In this document: one piece after another, positions 8,983 through 18,017 of the stretch | How the letters are laid out: each line of letters opens with the position of its first letter | Position numbering within the stretch: position 1 is the stretch's first letter | Source: CAZWBR01 sp964632305 | Lineage (GTDB): Bacteria; Bacteroidota; Bacteroidia; Bacteroidales; Prolixibacteraceae | DNA: 64,000 bases | Direction: 5' to 3' | NCBI GenBank assembly: GCA_964632305.1 | Contig: CAZWBR010000001.1 | Span: forward strand, 1-64,000 | The notes under the pieces: generated by a model | Database searches by the model: none | What the model saw: the letters and a program-made list of their open reading frames with translations, nothing else | What the model was told of the DNA's origin: nothing | Position numbers and translations under genes: made by a program

Positions 8983-9762
8983 TCACTTTGGATTAAGCTC
9001 CAACATTTTAAAGAGTGCCTCGGCCTCGATATCCTCACTCAGTTTTCCGTTCTCCGAAACCGAGATCTTACCGGTCTCCTCGCTCACCACGATGGTCAGC
9101 GCATCGGTTTGCTCGGTCAACCCGACCGCGGCGCGATGGCGAAGGCCGAACGAAGGGCTGATCTCCTGACTCTGAGAAACCGGCAGGATACAGCGCGCCG
9201 CCTTAATCCGGTTCGACCCGATGATGGCGGCCCCATCGTGCAAAGGGGCATTCTTGAAAAAGATGCTCTTCAGCAACTCTTTCGAAACCTGGGCATCGAT
9301 CTGTTCACCGGTCAGGATAAATTCGTTCAGCTCATTCTGCCGTGCAATCACAATCAGGGCCCCGGTACGGGTCAACGACATATCCTGACAGGAATCGACA
9401 ATAGCCCGAAGGCCCGACTCCGAAACCGAGCTAAACTGGTTAGCAAAGAGCTTCTCCAACGATATTGTTTTATTGGCCCGGTAACGGTTGCCCAACATCA
9501 GCAAAAACTTACGTACCTCCTGCTGGAACACGATAATCATGGCAATAACCCCCACCCCGAAAAGCTGACCGAGGATCGATCCCAGCAACTCCATCTTCAG
9601 GGCCCTGACCACTAACCATACCACGAAGACAATAAATATCCCCAGAAAGATACTAAAGGTCACCGTCCCCTTCACCAACCGGTACAGTTCGAAAAGGATC
9701 AGCGCCACCACAAATATATCGATCAAGTCCAGCAGCCGGACATGAATAAACAAATCGATCAT
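8983..9762 (-). CDS. cdaA: Diadenylate cyclase (c-di-AMP synthase), CdaA type
   Basis: 259 residues. Three N-terminal membrane helices (about 15-75) precede a DisA_N cyclase domain (about 95-240). The two signatures of the active site are present: LHDGAAII at about 175-182 (DGA motif) and RHRAA at about 211. The enzyme joins two ATP into cyclic di-AMP at the membrane, a messenger that controls potassium and osmotic balance and wall homeostasis. Its ATG overlaps the folP stop by 4 bp (ATGA), so translation is coupled. The folP-cdaA pair is common in Bacteroidota. Confidence 0.93.
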   Translation of the reverse strand: MIDLFIHVRLLDLIDIFVVALILFELYRLVKGTVTFSIFLGIFIVFVVWLVVRALKMELLGSILGQLFGVGVIAMIIVFQQEVRKFLLMLGNRYRANKTISLEKLFANQFSSVSESGLRAIVDSCQDMSLTRTGALIVIARQNELNEFILTGEQIDAQVSKELLKSIFFKNAPLHDGAAIIGSNRIKAARCILPVSQSQEISPSFGLRHRAAVGLTEQTDALTIVVSEETGKISVSENGKLSEDIEAEALFKMLELNPK

Positions 9763-10637
9763 TCCGTTTCGTTTTTAAGTTTAGATACTATTTTAACCGC
9801 CTCAACAGCCGCTTTTACATCGTGAACCCTCAGGATATCGGCCCCTCCCATCAGGGCCAGGGTATTCAAAACAGTAGTGCCGTTAAGCGCTTCGTCCGGT
9901 TTGATCCCCAAGTAACGCCAGATCATCGCTTTTCGCGAGATACCCACCAACACGGGCAGTTCAAATAGCTTAAAGGCATCGAGCCGGTTCATCAACTCGT
10001 AATTATGCTCAATATTCTTTCCGAAACCAAAGCCCGGATCAATAATAATATCGTTCACGCCCAGCAGCTTCAGCCGGTTGACCCTTTCGGAGAGGAAGAG
10101 GATCACCTCTTTTACCACGTCCCGGTAGACCGGATTTTGCTGCATCGTGGCCGGGGTTCCCTGGATGTGCATCAGGATATAAGGGACTCCCAGTTCGGCG
10201 ACGGTTTCAAACATCAGCTTATCAAGAGTTCCTCCAGAAATATCATTGACCATACACGCCCCTGTTTCTTCAACAACGCTTCGCGCTACTGAAGCCCGAA
10301 AAGTATCGACGGAGACCGGAACACCGGGAAAATGACTCTTCACCGCTTTTACAGCCGGCAGCAAACGGGCCAGCTCCTCCTCCCCGCTCACTTCATCACC
10401 CCCCGGACGGGTGGAATAAGCCCCGATATCGATGATCGTCCCGCCCTGTCCGACGATCTCACCGGCCCGGGCAACAATAGCTTCTTCCGAACAATATTTT
10501 CCCCCGTCGAAGAACGAGTCGGGAGTGACGTTCAGGATTCCCATCACCACAGGCTTATCGAAACGGATCAGTTCGCCGCCCAGATTGACAGACAACTTTT
10601 TATTATAGAACTTTCGGTCGTTTTTCTGAAACAACAT
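9759..10637 (-). CDS. folP: Dihydropteroate synthase
   Basis: 292 residues from the ATG at 10637. The enzyme condenses 6-hydroxymethyl-dihydropterin pyrophosphate with p-aminobenzoate in folate synthesis and is the sulfonamide target. Visible signatures are MGILNVTPDSFFDGG (about 32-46), SVDTFRASV and NDISGG in the TIM barrel, and IDPGFGFGKN (about 197-206). It is the first gene of a minus-strand unit with cdaA (4-bp overlap). A possible -7 box, TACTTTTG on the minus strand, lies at 10741-10748, about 105 bp upstream of the start. Confidence 0.95.
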   Translation of the reverse strand: MLFQKNDRKFYNKKLSVNLGGELIRFDKPVVMGILNVTPDSFFDGGKYCSEEAIVARAGEIVGQGGTIIDIGAYSTRPGGDEVSGEEELARLLPAVKAVKSHFPGVPVSVDTFRASVARSVVEETGACMVNDISGGTLDKLMFETVAELGVPYILMHIQGTPATMQQNPVYRDVVKEVILFLSERVNRLKLLGVNDIIIDPGFGFGKNIEHNYELMNRLDAFKLFELPVLVGISRKAMIWRYLGIKPDEALNGTTVLNTLALMGGADILRVHDVKAAVEAVKIVSKLKNETE

Positions 10638-10809
10638 ATAAATCTTTTTAAGAACACCTTCTTCCCCACCGATACATTATAAGGCTGTATATCAGCTAAT
10701 AATCTACAAATTTCAAACAGAGAGCAAAGATGGTTATTTACAAAAGTAAGAATAAATGTCACATCTTTTCCCTAAAATTTAATACTTTTAGGCTTCAATT
10801 TTTAATACT

Positions 10810-11355
10810 ATGACAAATACAAACGACCAGTTCGATCATATAATCGGGATATGTCACGACCTGTTCATCAAAAAGATGAAGGATTATGGTACGGCATGGC
10901 GAATATTACGCCCCGAATCAGTTACTGATCAGATCTATATAAAAGCACAACGAATCCGGAGCATCGAGGAGAAAGGCACTTCCAAAATCGATGAGGATGC
11001 CCGCAGCGAGTTTATCGGGATCATCAACTATTGCGCGATGGTACTGATCCAATTGGAACTGGGGCCATCGGAAGAGGAACTCCCGGCCGAGATCACCGAA
11101 AAAATGTACCTCGACAACCTCTACAAAGCGAAAGCGCTGATGATGGACAAGAACCACGACTACGGCGAGGCTTGGCGACAAATGCGGATCAGCTCTTATA
11201 CCGACCTGATCCTGATGAAGATTAAACGCACCAAGCAGATCGAGGACAAGAAAGGGGAACTGCTGGTCTCGGAAGGGGTCGAAGCCAACTACATGGATAT
11301 GATCAATTATGCTATTTTTGCCATGATAAAGCTTGAATACGGAAATACCTTATGA
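10810..11355 (+). CDS. DUF1599 protein with two tandem domains
   Basis: 181 residues made of two copies of the DUF1599 motif: KMKDYGTAWRILRP with QIYIKAQRIRSIEEK (about 20-58), and DKNHDYGEAWRQMR with LILMKIKRTKQIEDK (about 112-150). Each half ends in an NYxxxxxIxLE-type helix (INYCAMVLIQLE, INYAIFAMIKLE). The gene therefore arose by internal duplication. The molecular role is not established, although the all-alpha layout recalls MazG-like nucleotide pyrophosphohydrolases. Its stop overlaps the next start by 4 bp, so it is coupled to the DoxX-like gene. Confidence 0.85.
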   Translation: MTNTNDQFDHIIGICHDLFIKKMKDYGTAWRILRPESVTDQIYIKAQRIRSIEEKGTSKIDEDARSEFIGIINYCAMVLIQLELGPSEEELPAEITEKMYLDNLYKAKALMMDKNHDYGEAWRQMRISSYTDLILMKIKRTKQIEDKKGELLVSEGVEANYMDMINYAIFAMIKLEYGNTL

Positions 11356-12497
11356 AGAAACGCCTGTTAAGTATCGCACGCTGGATTGTTGGACTCGTCT
11401 TTATTTTCTCGGGGTTCGTGAAAGGGATCGATCCCTGGGGACTGCAATACAAGATGACCGATTACCTCCATGCTTTCGGGTTCGACGGACTGACCTGGGT
11501 GGCCCAACCAGCCTCCTTCATCTTACCGCTGGCCGAATTTTTAATCGGTGTGGGTTTACTGTTCCATATCGCCATGCGGTGGTCCTCACTGCTTGCATTG
11601 ATCTTTATGGCCTTCTTCACCCCGCTGACCCTTTGGGTGGCGATAAAGAATCCGGTGACCGATTGCGGCTGTTTCGGCGATGCACTGGTCATTTCCAACT
11701 GGGAGACCTTCTACAAAAATGTGGCGCTGATCATCCTGTCCATCCTCGTTTTCCTCTACCGGGAAAAAACCGATGGCATCATTCCCTTCGCGACCAGACG
11801 GGCCCTGGCCGGCGCGACTCTCCTGATATACGGGGCTTTGGTCTTCTGGTCGGCCAACCACGATCCGGTGATCGATTTCCGGCCTTATAAGGTAGGTGTT
11901 AATATCCCGGAAGCAATGAAAATCCCCGAAGGGGCACAGGGTGATGTTTACAGCAACACCTTCTTCTATAAAAACCTGACGACAAACGAGATAAAACAGT
12001 TCACCGATGAAAATTACCCCTGGCAGGACACACTGAACTGGAAGTTCGAATCGATGGGCGAGGCGGTCCTAGTTTCGAAAGGTTACACCCCTCCCATTCA
12101 CGATTTCTTTATGCAGACCGCCGAAGGGGATGATGTCTCCGATTTCTTTTTCCAGGACGAAAAACTGACCTTTATCGTGATTGCCTACAACCTCGATAAA
12201 TCATCGGGTAAACCGCAACAGGAGCTGAATAACCTGGCCGAATGGGCCAAAAAAGAGGGCTATAATTTTATCTGCCTGACTTCGAGCACCGGACAAGCGC
12301 TGGAAAACTTCAAACAGAAATACAACCCGAACTACGACTTTCTGTTCGGCGATGAGATCGCCCTGAAGACCCCGATCCGCTCCAATCCCGGTCTCCTGCT
12401 GACCCGAAAAGGAACGATACTGGCCAAATGGCACTACAACGACATCCCGACCATCGGAGAGATGGATGAAAAGATTATCCCGCAAATGACCAAATAG
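11352..12497 (+). CDS. BT_3928-type protein: DoxX-like membrane domain plus thioredoxin-like domain
   Basis: 381 residues. The N-terminal ~150 residues carry four membrane helices of the DoxX/MauE type (IVGLVFIFSGFVKGIDPWG near the start, and GCFGDALVISNWETFYKN with its typical cysteine pair TDCGCFG). The C-terminal part (about 240-381) looks like a redoxin fold (FIVIAYNLDKSSGKPQQEL, NFICLTSS, NPGLLLTRKGTILAKWHYND) without a CxxC pair. It is translationally coupled to the DUF1599 gene. A role in membrane redox metabolism is likely from family resemblance; the substrate is unknown. Confidence 0.8.
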   Translation: MKKRLLSIARWIVGLVFIFSGFVKGIDPWGLQYKMTDYLHAFGFDGLTWVAQPASFILPLAEFLIGVGLLFHIAMRWSSLLALIFMAFFTPLTLWVAIKNPVTDCGCFGDALVISNWETFYKNVALIILSILVFLYREKTDGIIPFATRRALAGATLLIYGALVFWSANHDPVIDFRPYKVGVNIPEAMKIPEGAQGDVYSNTFFYKNLTTNEIKQFTDENYPWQDTLNWKFESMGEAVLVSKGYTPPIHDFFMQTAEGDDVSDFFFQDEKLTFIVIAYNLDKSSGKPQQELNNLAEWAKKEGYNFICLTSSTGQALENFKQKYNPNYDFLFGDEIALKTPIRSNPGLLLTRKGTILAKWHYNDIPTIGEMDEKIIPQMTK

Positions 12498-12527
12498 TTA
12501 AATCGGGAAGAATCAGCCAACTTACAG

Positions 12528-12557
12528 ATTGTAATTCAAACGATCTTTTTATCTTTG
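12528..12557 (+). promoter_or_regulatory. Predicted promoter of tpiA
   Basis: ATTG at 12528-12531, 18 bp, then TATCTTTG at 12550-12557, a full match to TAnnTTTG. The leader before tpiA would be about 50 nt. Confidence 0.5.
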
Positions 12558-12612
12558 CAATCGGCTTTTTAAGCAAATAATTAACTTCAAATCATTTAAA
12601 AACAAAGAGATA

Positions 12613-13371
12613 ATGAGAAAGAAAATTGTAGCCGGAAACTGGAAATGCAACACCACCGTAGCTGAAGGGGTAGAATTGGCAAAAGAAGTCAACGAACTGG
12701 TTGCCACTAAAGGCGCTAAAGATGTAGTCGTCGTTCTTGGCGTTCCGTTCACCCACCTGACCAGCGTAGTTGCTGCCGTTGATACCAACCGTATCGGCGT
12801 ATCATCACAGAACTGTGCTGCCGAAGCCAAAGGCGCTTTCACCGGTGAAGTTTCCGTATCAATGGTTAAATCGACCGGCGCTGCCTACGTAATCTTAGGC
12901 CACTCCGAACGTCGCGAATACTACCACGAAAACAGCGAGATCCTCAACAAGAAAGTTGCCTTAACTCTTGCCCAGGGTTTGACTCCGATCTACTGCTGCG
13001 GCGAAGCGCTCGATATCCGTGAAGCCGGCACCCAGAACGAGTTTGTTAAAAAACAGTTGGACGAAACTGTGTTCCAGCTTTCAGCCGAAGAATTCGGCAA
13101 GATCGTAATCGCTTACGAACCGATCTGGGCGATCGGAACCGGCAAGACTGCCAGCTCACAACAGGCTCAGGATATGCTGGCCTATATCCGCGGATTGATC
13201 GCTGCTAAATTTGGCAAAGCGGTTGCTGAAGAAACCTCTATCCTTTACGGTGGTTCTTGTAATGCTGCCAACGCGCAGGAGCTTTTCGGCCAGCCCGATA
13301 TCGATGGTGGTCTGATTGGTGGCGCATCATTGAAAGCCAACGATTTCCTCGCCATCATTAACGCCTATTAA
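12613..13371 (+). CDS. tpiA: Triosephosphate isomerase
   Basis: 252 residues, the usual length. It interconverts dihydroxyacetone phosphate and glyceraldehyde 3-phosphate in glycolysis. Family motifs are complete: AGNWKCN (Asn and Lys of the active site) at 7-13, LGHSERR with the catalytic His near residue 97, and YEPIWAIGTG with the catalytic Glu near 168, followed by the flexible loop and the phosphate-binding GGSCN and GGASLK. It has its own promoter and terminator and is a single-gene unit. Confidence 0.97.
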   Translation: MRKKIVAGNWKCNTTVAEGVELAKEVNELVATKGAKDVVVVLGVPFTHLTSVVAAVDTNRIGVSSQNCAAEAKGAFTGEVSVSMVKSTGAAYVILGHSERREYYHENSEILNKKVALTLAQGLTPIYCCGEALDIREAGTQNEFVKKQLDETVFQLSAEEFGKIVIAYEPIWAIGTGKTASSQQAQDMLAYIRGLIAAKFGKAVAEETSILYGGSCNAANAQELFGQPDIDGGLIGGASLKANDFLAIINAY

Positions 13372-13431
13372 TTTTCCGGACCTATACGCGCCAAACGCGG
13401 CGAACAGTATAACCCTGAAATACAAATATTT

Positions 13432-13469
13432 AAAAAGTGGATGAACAATTACCTTCATCCACTTTTTTG
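13432..13469 (+). terminator. Terminator after tpiA
   Basis: A 14-bp perfect stem, 13432-13445 against 13454-13467 (core GTGGATGAA/TTCATCCAC), loop CAATTACC, with A and T tracts on the two sides. It could act in both directions. Confidence 0.85.
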
Positions 13470-13522
13470 TTTTCAAGATATGTTTTTCTTATCTTTATAT
13501 TTTATTGATAAAGACCTATTCG

Positions 13523-16183
13523 ATGCCCTTAAATAGAAAAACAACTCAAATCCTCCTCGTTCTTATTTTTTTCGCCTGCCCGACCTGGGCACACAACCTG
13601 AAAGGGACGATGAAGGACCGTTCCGGAGAACCAATCCCCTACGCCACCGTCTACGTGAAGGAAGTCTCCCTGGGTACCACAACAAATTCTAAAGGTGAGT
13701 TCCTAATGGAATTGGCGACCGGGACCTACACGATCAATTTCCGCTGCCTCGGATATATCCCCCAGACCCAAACCATCAACCTTCAATCGGGAGGCAGAGA
13801 GATCGCGATAATCATGGAGGAACAGATCCAGCAAATACAAGAGGTAAAAATCTCAGGAACGGGTGAAGATCCGGCCTATGCCATCATCCGAAAAGCGATT
13901 GGTTTGTCCTACGTCCACCTCAACCAGATCAACTCCTATCTGGCCGATGTCTATATCCGCGGAACGGTGAAAATTGAAAATATTCCGGGAATAATACGAA
14001 ACCAGATAAAAAAGAAAAACATCAATGTGAAGAGCGGCGATGTACTGGTCAGCGAGAATGTCAGCGTGATTAAATTCCGTGCCCCCGATAAATACGAGCA
14101 GCAGATCAAATCGATCAATTCAACCTTTCCCGAAGAGGTAGATTTCCCGATCGACCAGTTCCTTGGCTCAAGCCTCTACCAGGACAACATCGACATCCTC
14201 TTCTCCCCGCTCGGAAAGAATGCCCTCTCGTATTATAAATATACCTACGAAGGATTCGATTACGATAAAAACTACACGGTCAACAAGATAAAGGTTACCC
14301 CGAAACGAAAGAGCAAACAGTTTTTCCAGGGATATATCTATATCATCGAAAACCTCTGGTGTCTCCACCGCGCCGACCTGAGTTTCGACACCCCGTTCGG
14401 AGAAGTACAGGTGCGTCAGGTTTACGATGAAGTAAGGCCTCAGGTATGGCTCCCTGTAGGGCATAACTATTCTTTCAACGGGGGACTGGTCGGCTTTAAG
14501 GCAAATGCCAAATTCGGGGTCTCTGTCAAGTATAATAATATCGAGCTTAACCGTCAGGTTTTGGCAATGGCCAACTACCCTGAACAGGCTTCCGCGACCA
14601 AAACAGGAGCGACCCAAACCAATGCGGCAGCGCCAAAAACCACCTCCAAATCGTCCGGTAAGCGTAATCTTAAAATTGAGCAGCTTCTTGAAAAAGATAA
14701 GTTGAACAATGCGGATATGAATAAGCTGACACGGCTGATGTCCCAGAAAGACAACGCCGTCAAACCCGATTCATTGAAATCGCTGGAGCTGACCGATGAT
14801 GTTAAAGTAGAGATCGACAAAGGGGCAAATAAAAGGGACACCAGCTATTGGAACCAGAACAGACCGATCCCCCTCTCGCCCGAAGAGATCACCAGCTTCA
14901 GGCAACGCGATTCAGTCCTCTTAGTGAAGAAAACCATCGAAGTCATCGATTCGCAGGCGGTCTATGTCCATAAGCGAAATTACGGGACCCTCAACCCCCT
15001 CTTCTTCGGGAAGAAGAAGACCCTGAACGATTCGACGTGGCAGATCAACTATATCGGGCTTTTCAACACCAACCGCATCAGCTTTAATCCGGTTGACGGC
15101 CTGCTGATCAACCAGGATATAATCTTCAGGAAGACCTGCAAACCGGGTCATTCCCTGGAGTTAATCCCCCAGCTTTCCTATGCCTTCAGCCGGAAAGCGC
15201 TGATGGGCGGAGCAACCATCAACCTCGGCTATGCCCCGATGAACCGCGGAAGCCTTCAATTCACGGCCGGGAGATTCAGCTATGATTTTAACGGCACCCA
15301 AATGGGCATCCATCCGCTGGTCAACACCATTTCGTCACTCTTCTATCAGGAGAATTATGCCCGTTATTACGAAAGCCGGCATGCTTCCCTGCTCAACAGC
15401 ATCGACATAACCAATGGGCTGGTCCTGAAAACAGGATTGACATGGAAGGATACCCGGAGACTCGGGAACACGACCAATTTCTCATTTGTCAAGAAAGACA
15501 AGGACTATTATCCCAATACCCCGAACAATCCGGAAGTGAGCGAAGCCAACCTCAGGAACCAGATCAGCACCATCATGAGCCTTCGCCTGGAATATACCCC
15601 CAAATTCTATTACCGGATCCGAAACGGGGCAAAGCGAATGTCGCATTCCGACTATCCCACGTTCTATGTCAAGTACGAGAAGGGGATCAAAAATCTCCTA
15701 TCCAGCGAGTCGGATTATGATTTCATTGGCGCGGGTCTGAGCTACGGCCGCGAACTCAACACCACCTCGAGCATAGCTGCTGAGTTCCATACCGGATTGT
15801 TTACCAATAACCGTCAGATCCATTTCTCCGATTTCGCCATCGCCCCTACCCAATCGAGCCCGATCCTGCTGAAAGAGTACCGCCATGCATTCTTCCTCCC
15901 GTGCTATTACCAGCTCTCCACCTCCGATAAGTTTATCCGGGCCCACCTCTCTTATAAATCACCCTTTATCGCGTTGAAATATCTGCCGGTACTGAGCAAT
16001 ACCCTCTGGCGGGAGATGATCTGGACCAGCTATTACACCACCCCGACCATGAAAAACCATCTTGAGGTGGGATATACCATGCTGGAGGTGCTGCTTTCGG
16101 CCAATGTTGGTATCTTTGCAGGGTTCGACGACGGGGAGTTCAGCCAGATCGGCTTTAATATCGCCTTCCGTTGGGCCAATTAA
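13523..16183 (+). CDS. DUF5686 outer-membrane protein with carboxypeptidase-like N-terminal domain
   Basis: 886 residues from the ATG at 13523. A TTG six codons earlier is in frame, but the ATG gives a clean signal peptide (MPLNRKTTQILLVLIFFACPTWA). Residues ~24-105 form a CarboxypepD_reg-like beta-sandwich (GEPIPYATVYVKEVSLGTTT), as at the N terminus of many SusC-type proteins. The rest matches the DUF5686 family: a periplasmic part, a Thr/Ala/Lys-rich linker at about 355-385, then alternating hydrophobic strands to the C-terminal aromatic-containing FNIAFRWAN, as expected for a beta-barrel. The function of the family is unknown; location in the outer membrane is inferred. Confidence 0.85.
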   Translation: MPLNRKTTQILLVLIFFACPTWAHNLKGTMKDRSGEPIPYATVYVKEVSLGTTTNSKGEFLMELATGTYTINFRCLGYIPQTQTINLQSGGREIAIIMEEQIQQIQEVKISGTGEDPAYAIIRKAIGLSYVHLNQINSYLADVYIRGTVKIENIPGIIRNQIKKKNINVKSGDVLVSENVSVIKFRAPDKYEQQIKSINSTFPEEVDFPIDQFLGSSLYQDNIDILFSPLGKNALSYYKYTYEGFDYDKNYTVNKIKVTPKRKSKQFFQGYIYIIENLWCLHRADLSFDTPFGEVQVRQVYDEVRPQVWLPVGHNYSFNGGLVGFKANAKFGVSVKYNNIELNRQVLAMANYPEQASATKTGATQTNAAAPKTTSKSSGKRNLKIEQLLEKDKLNNADMNKLTRLMSQKDNAVKPDSLKSLELTDDVKVEIDKGANKRDTSYWNQNRPIPLSPEEITSFRQRDSVLLVKKTIEVIDSQAVYVHKRNYGTLNPLFFGKKKTLNDSTWQINYIGLFNTNRISFNPVDGLLINQDIIFRKTCKPGHSLELIPQLSYAFSRKALMGGATINLGYAPMNRGSLQFTAGRFSYDFNGTQMGIHPLVNTISSLFYQENYARYYESRHASLLNSIDITNGLVLKTGLTWKDTRRLGNTTNFSFVKKDKDYYPNTPNNPEVSEANLRNQISTIMSLRLEYTPKFYYRIRNGAKRMSHSDYPTFYVKYEKGIKNLLSSESDYDFIGAGLSYGRELNTTSSIAAEFHTGLFTNNRQIHFSDFAIAPTQSSPILLKEYRHAFFLPCYYQLSTSDKFIRAHLSYKSPFIALKYLPVLSNTLWREMIWTSYYTTPTMKNHLEVGYTMLEVLLSANVGIFAGFDDGEFSQIGFNIAFRWAN

Positions 16184-16201
16184 ACTTTAGAAATTCACAA
16201 C

Positions 16202-17041
16202 ATGGAATATATCAAATTACGCTGTACAATCACCCCCGATAACGAGATCAACCGTGAACTGGCGATCGCCGAACTGGGGAACCTGGGCTTCGAGAGCTTC
16301 ACCGAAACGGAGGATGAGGTTGAAGCCTATATCCCTTCAAAAGATTTTAGTCCTGAAATGATGAAGGCTGAAGAGATCAGTGAGAATCCCTTTTTCAAAC
16401 TGAGTTATTCCCCCGAAATCATTCCCGATCAAAACTGGAACGAGGTGTGGGAAAAGAACTATTTCGAACCGCTGCTGGTCGAAGGGCAATGTTTGATACG
16501 GGCGCCTTTCCATACCGAATATCCTCAGGCTCAATATGAGATTATAATTGAACCGAAGATGGCTTTCGGGACCGGCAATCATGAGACGACCCACCTGATG
16601 ATCGCGGCGATCCTCAACCAGGATACCAAAGGAAAGCAAGTGCTCGATATGGGTTGCGGGACAGGGATCCTGGGCATCCTGGCCTCGATGAAAGGAGCAG
16701 CCTCGATCACCGCCATCGATATTGACGAGTGGGCCTATAACAACACGATTGAAAATGCGGAAAAGAACGGGATCAGTAACCTGACTGCCGGGCTGGGCGA
16801 TGCCGCGCTGCTGAAAGGCCGGAAGTTCGACATGATTTATGCCAATATTCAGCGCAACATCCTGTTGCAGGATATGGAATCCTACAGCGCTGCACTGAAT
16901 CATGGCGGGGAAATCATCATGAGCGGTTTTTACAGCGAGGATCTGCCGGCTATACGCGAAAAAGCCGAAGCCTGTGGCCTGGCCTACCGCGATCATCAGT
17001 TAAGATCGAACTGGTGCGCCGCGAGGTTTATCCTTCAATAG
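16202..17041 (+). CDS. prmA: Ribosomal protein L11 methyltransferase
   Basis: 279 residues. It trimethylates ribosomal protein L11 using S-adenosylmethionine. Visible features are the N-terminal substrate-recognition domain (about 1-95), the PrmA signature FGTGNHETT (about 124-132), the SAM-binding loop VLDMGCGTGILGI (about 145-157), and YANIQRNIL in place of the usual NPPY-like motif. It starts 18 bp after the DUF5686 gene and may share its transcript. Its 3' end overlaps the convergent phosphodiesterase gene by 14 bp. Confidence 0.93.
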   Translation: MEYIKLRCTITPDNEINRELAIAELGNLGFESFTETEDEVEAYIPSKDFSPEMMKAEEISENPFFKLSYSPEIIPDQNWNEVWEKNYFEPLLVEGQCLIRAPFHTEYPQAQYEIIIEPKMAFGTGNHETTHLMIAAILNQDTKGKQVLDMGCGTGILGILASMKGAASITAIDIDEWAYNNTIENAEKNGISNLTAGLGDAALLKGRKFDMIYANIQRNILLQDMESYSAALNHGGEIIMSGFYSEDLPAIREKAEACGLAYRDHQLRSNWCAARFILQ

Positions 17042-17537
17042 CGCCCCTGCGGCCAAGCTCCACCACCTCCAGATCCCTGATCTGCCCCTGATCAAGGGAG
17101 AAACGCACCAGGGTTCTGATCAGGTGAAACCCCTGAACACCGGCCGCCCCTGGATTGATGTGAAGCAACCTGAATTTCTCGTCATAGATCACCTTCAAAA
17201 TATGGGAGTGCCCCGAGATAAACAGTTGGGGCGGATTCTCAAGGATTAGCCTGCGGATACGGGGATCGTAATGGTTCGGGTAACCGCCGATATGGGTCAT
17301 CAGCACATCGACCCCGTCGCAGACAAAACGATCGATCGCCGGGTAATCCGAACGGATAGGTGTCCCGTCAATATTGCCAAAGACGGCCCTGAACGGTTTA
17401 AGTCCCGCGAGGGTATCGGCCACCGCGACATCCCCGATATCGCCGGCATGCCATATCTCATCGCACTCCTCAAACTTCTGAAGAATCCGTTCATCGATAT
17501 ACCCGTGCGTGTCAGACAATAATCCGATCCTTTTCAT
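17028..17537 (-). CDS. YfcE/MJ0936-family metallophosphoesterase
   Basis: 169 residues from the ATG at 17537 (MKRIGLLSDTHGY). A longer frame begins 29 codons upstream, but the added residues are unlike the family and the SDTHG motif belongs at the N terminus. The metal ligands are in place: SDTHG, HAGDIGD, GNID, MTHIGG, and SGHSH...INPGA near the C terminus. This is the YfcE type of Mn-dependent phosphodiesterase; the physiological substrate is not settled. It converges on prmA with a 14-bp overlap of the coding ends. Confidence 0.92.
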   Translation of the reverse strand: MKRIGLLSDTHGYIDERILQKFEECDEIWHAGDIGDVAVADTLAGLKPFRAVFGNIDGTPIRSDYPAIDRFVCDGVDVLMTHIGGYPNHYDPRIRRLILENPPQLFISGHSHILKVIYDEKFRLLHINPGAAGVQGFHLIRTLVRFSLDQGQIRDLEVVELGRRGAIEG

Positions 17538-17752
17538 GGCGCCGTTGCAAATCTGTTTGTGCTGCAAGAAAAGGAATTCTCCCGGGAAAAACAACCCCGA
17601 AGCGTGCCCCGGCCAATTCTGCAACTCCCTGGCAGGAGCCCAAACAGAACATGAGAAAATGACACACTTATTTGAATACTCCTAATCATAAACCCTACCC
17701 AGCATTTACCATCGCCCTGTTTCGGTCCTGGTAACTCCACACTTGCTGTTAC

Positions 17753-17822
17753 CTTTCTCTAAGGTTTCTCTAAGTTAGCATACAGGAACCTTGGAGAAAC
17801 CTTACAGGAACCTTAGAGAAAG
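17753..17822. repeat. Eleven-bp periodic hairpin repeat, copy 1
   Basis: The segment reads as consecutive 11-mers that each end in AG, from CTTTCTCTAAG at 17753 to GAACCTTAGAG ending at 17818. It also folds: CTTTCTCTAAGG (17753-17764) pairs with CCTTAGAGAAAG (17811-17822), or alternatively 17761-17774 pairs with 17790-17803. A 38-bp stretch (17764-17801) is identical to 56295-56332. The remainder of 17538-17950 shows no gene. Confidence 0.75.
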
Positions 17823-17954
17823 GCCGGAGATGGTATGGAGATAAACCGACCTTATTCCCCTTAAAAACGGAATTAATACAGATGACCGGATTCATTGAAG
17901 AAAAAGCTGACCGGAAATAAAATGTATCATTTTCAGGGAAACTGGAGAAGCGGG

Positions 17955-17996
17955 AAAAAAGAAAAGCCGTTCCGGGTACAGTTCCCAAAACGGCCT
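17955..17996 (-). terminator. Terminator of fprA
   Basis: On the minus strand, AACGGC/GCCGTT arms (17989-17994 against 17966-17971), extended by an inner GGG/CCC pairing, are followed by TTTTC and a T-run. Confidence 0.6.
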
Positions 17997-18017
17997 TATC
18001 CGAATATCTTAGAGCGA

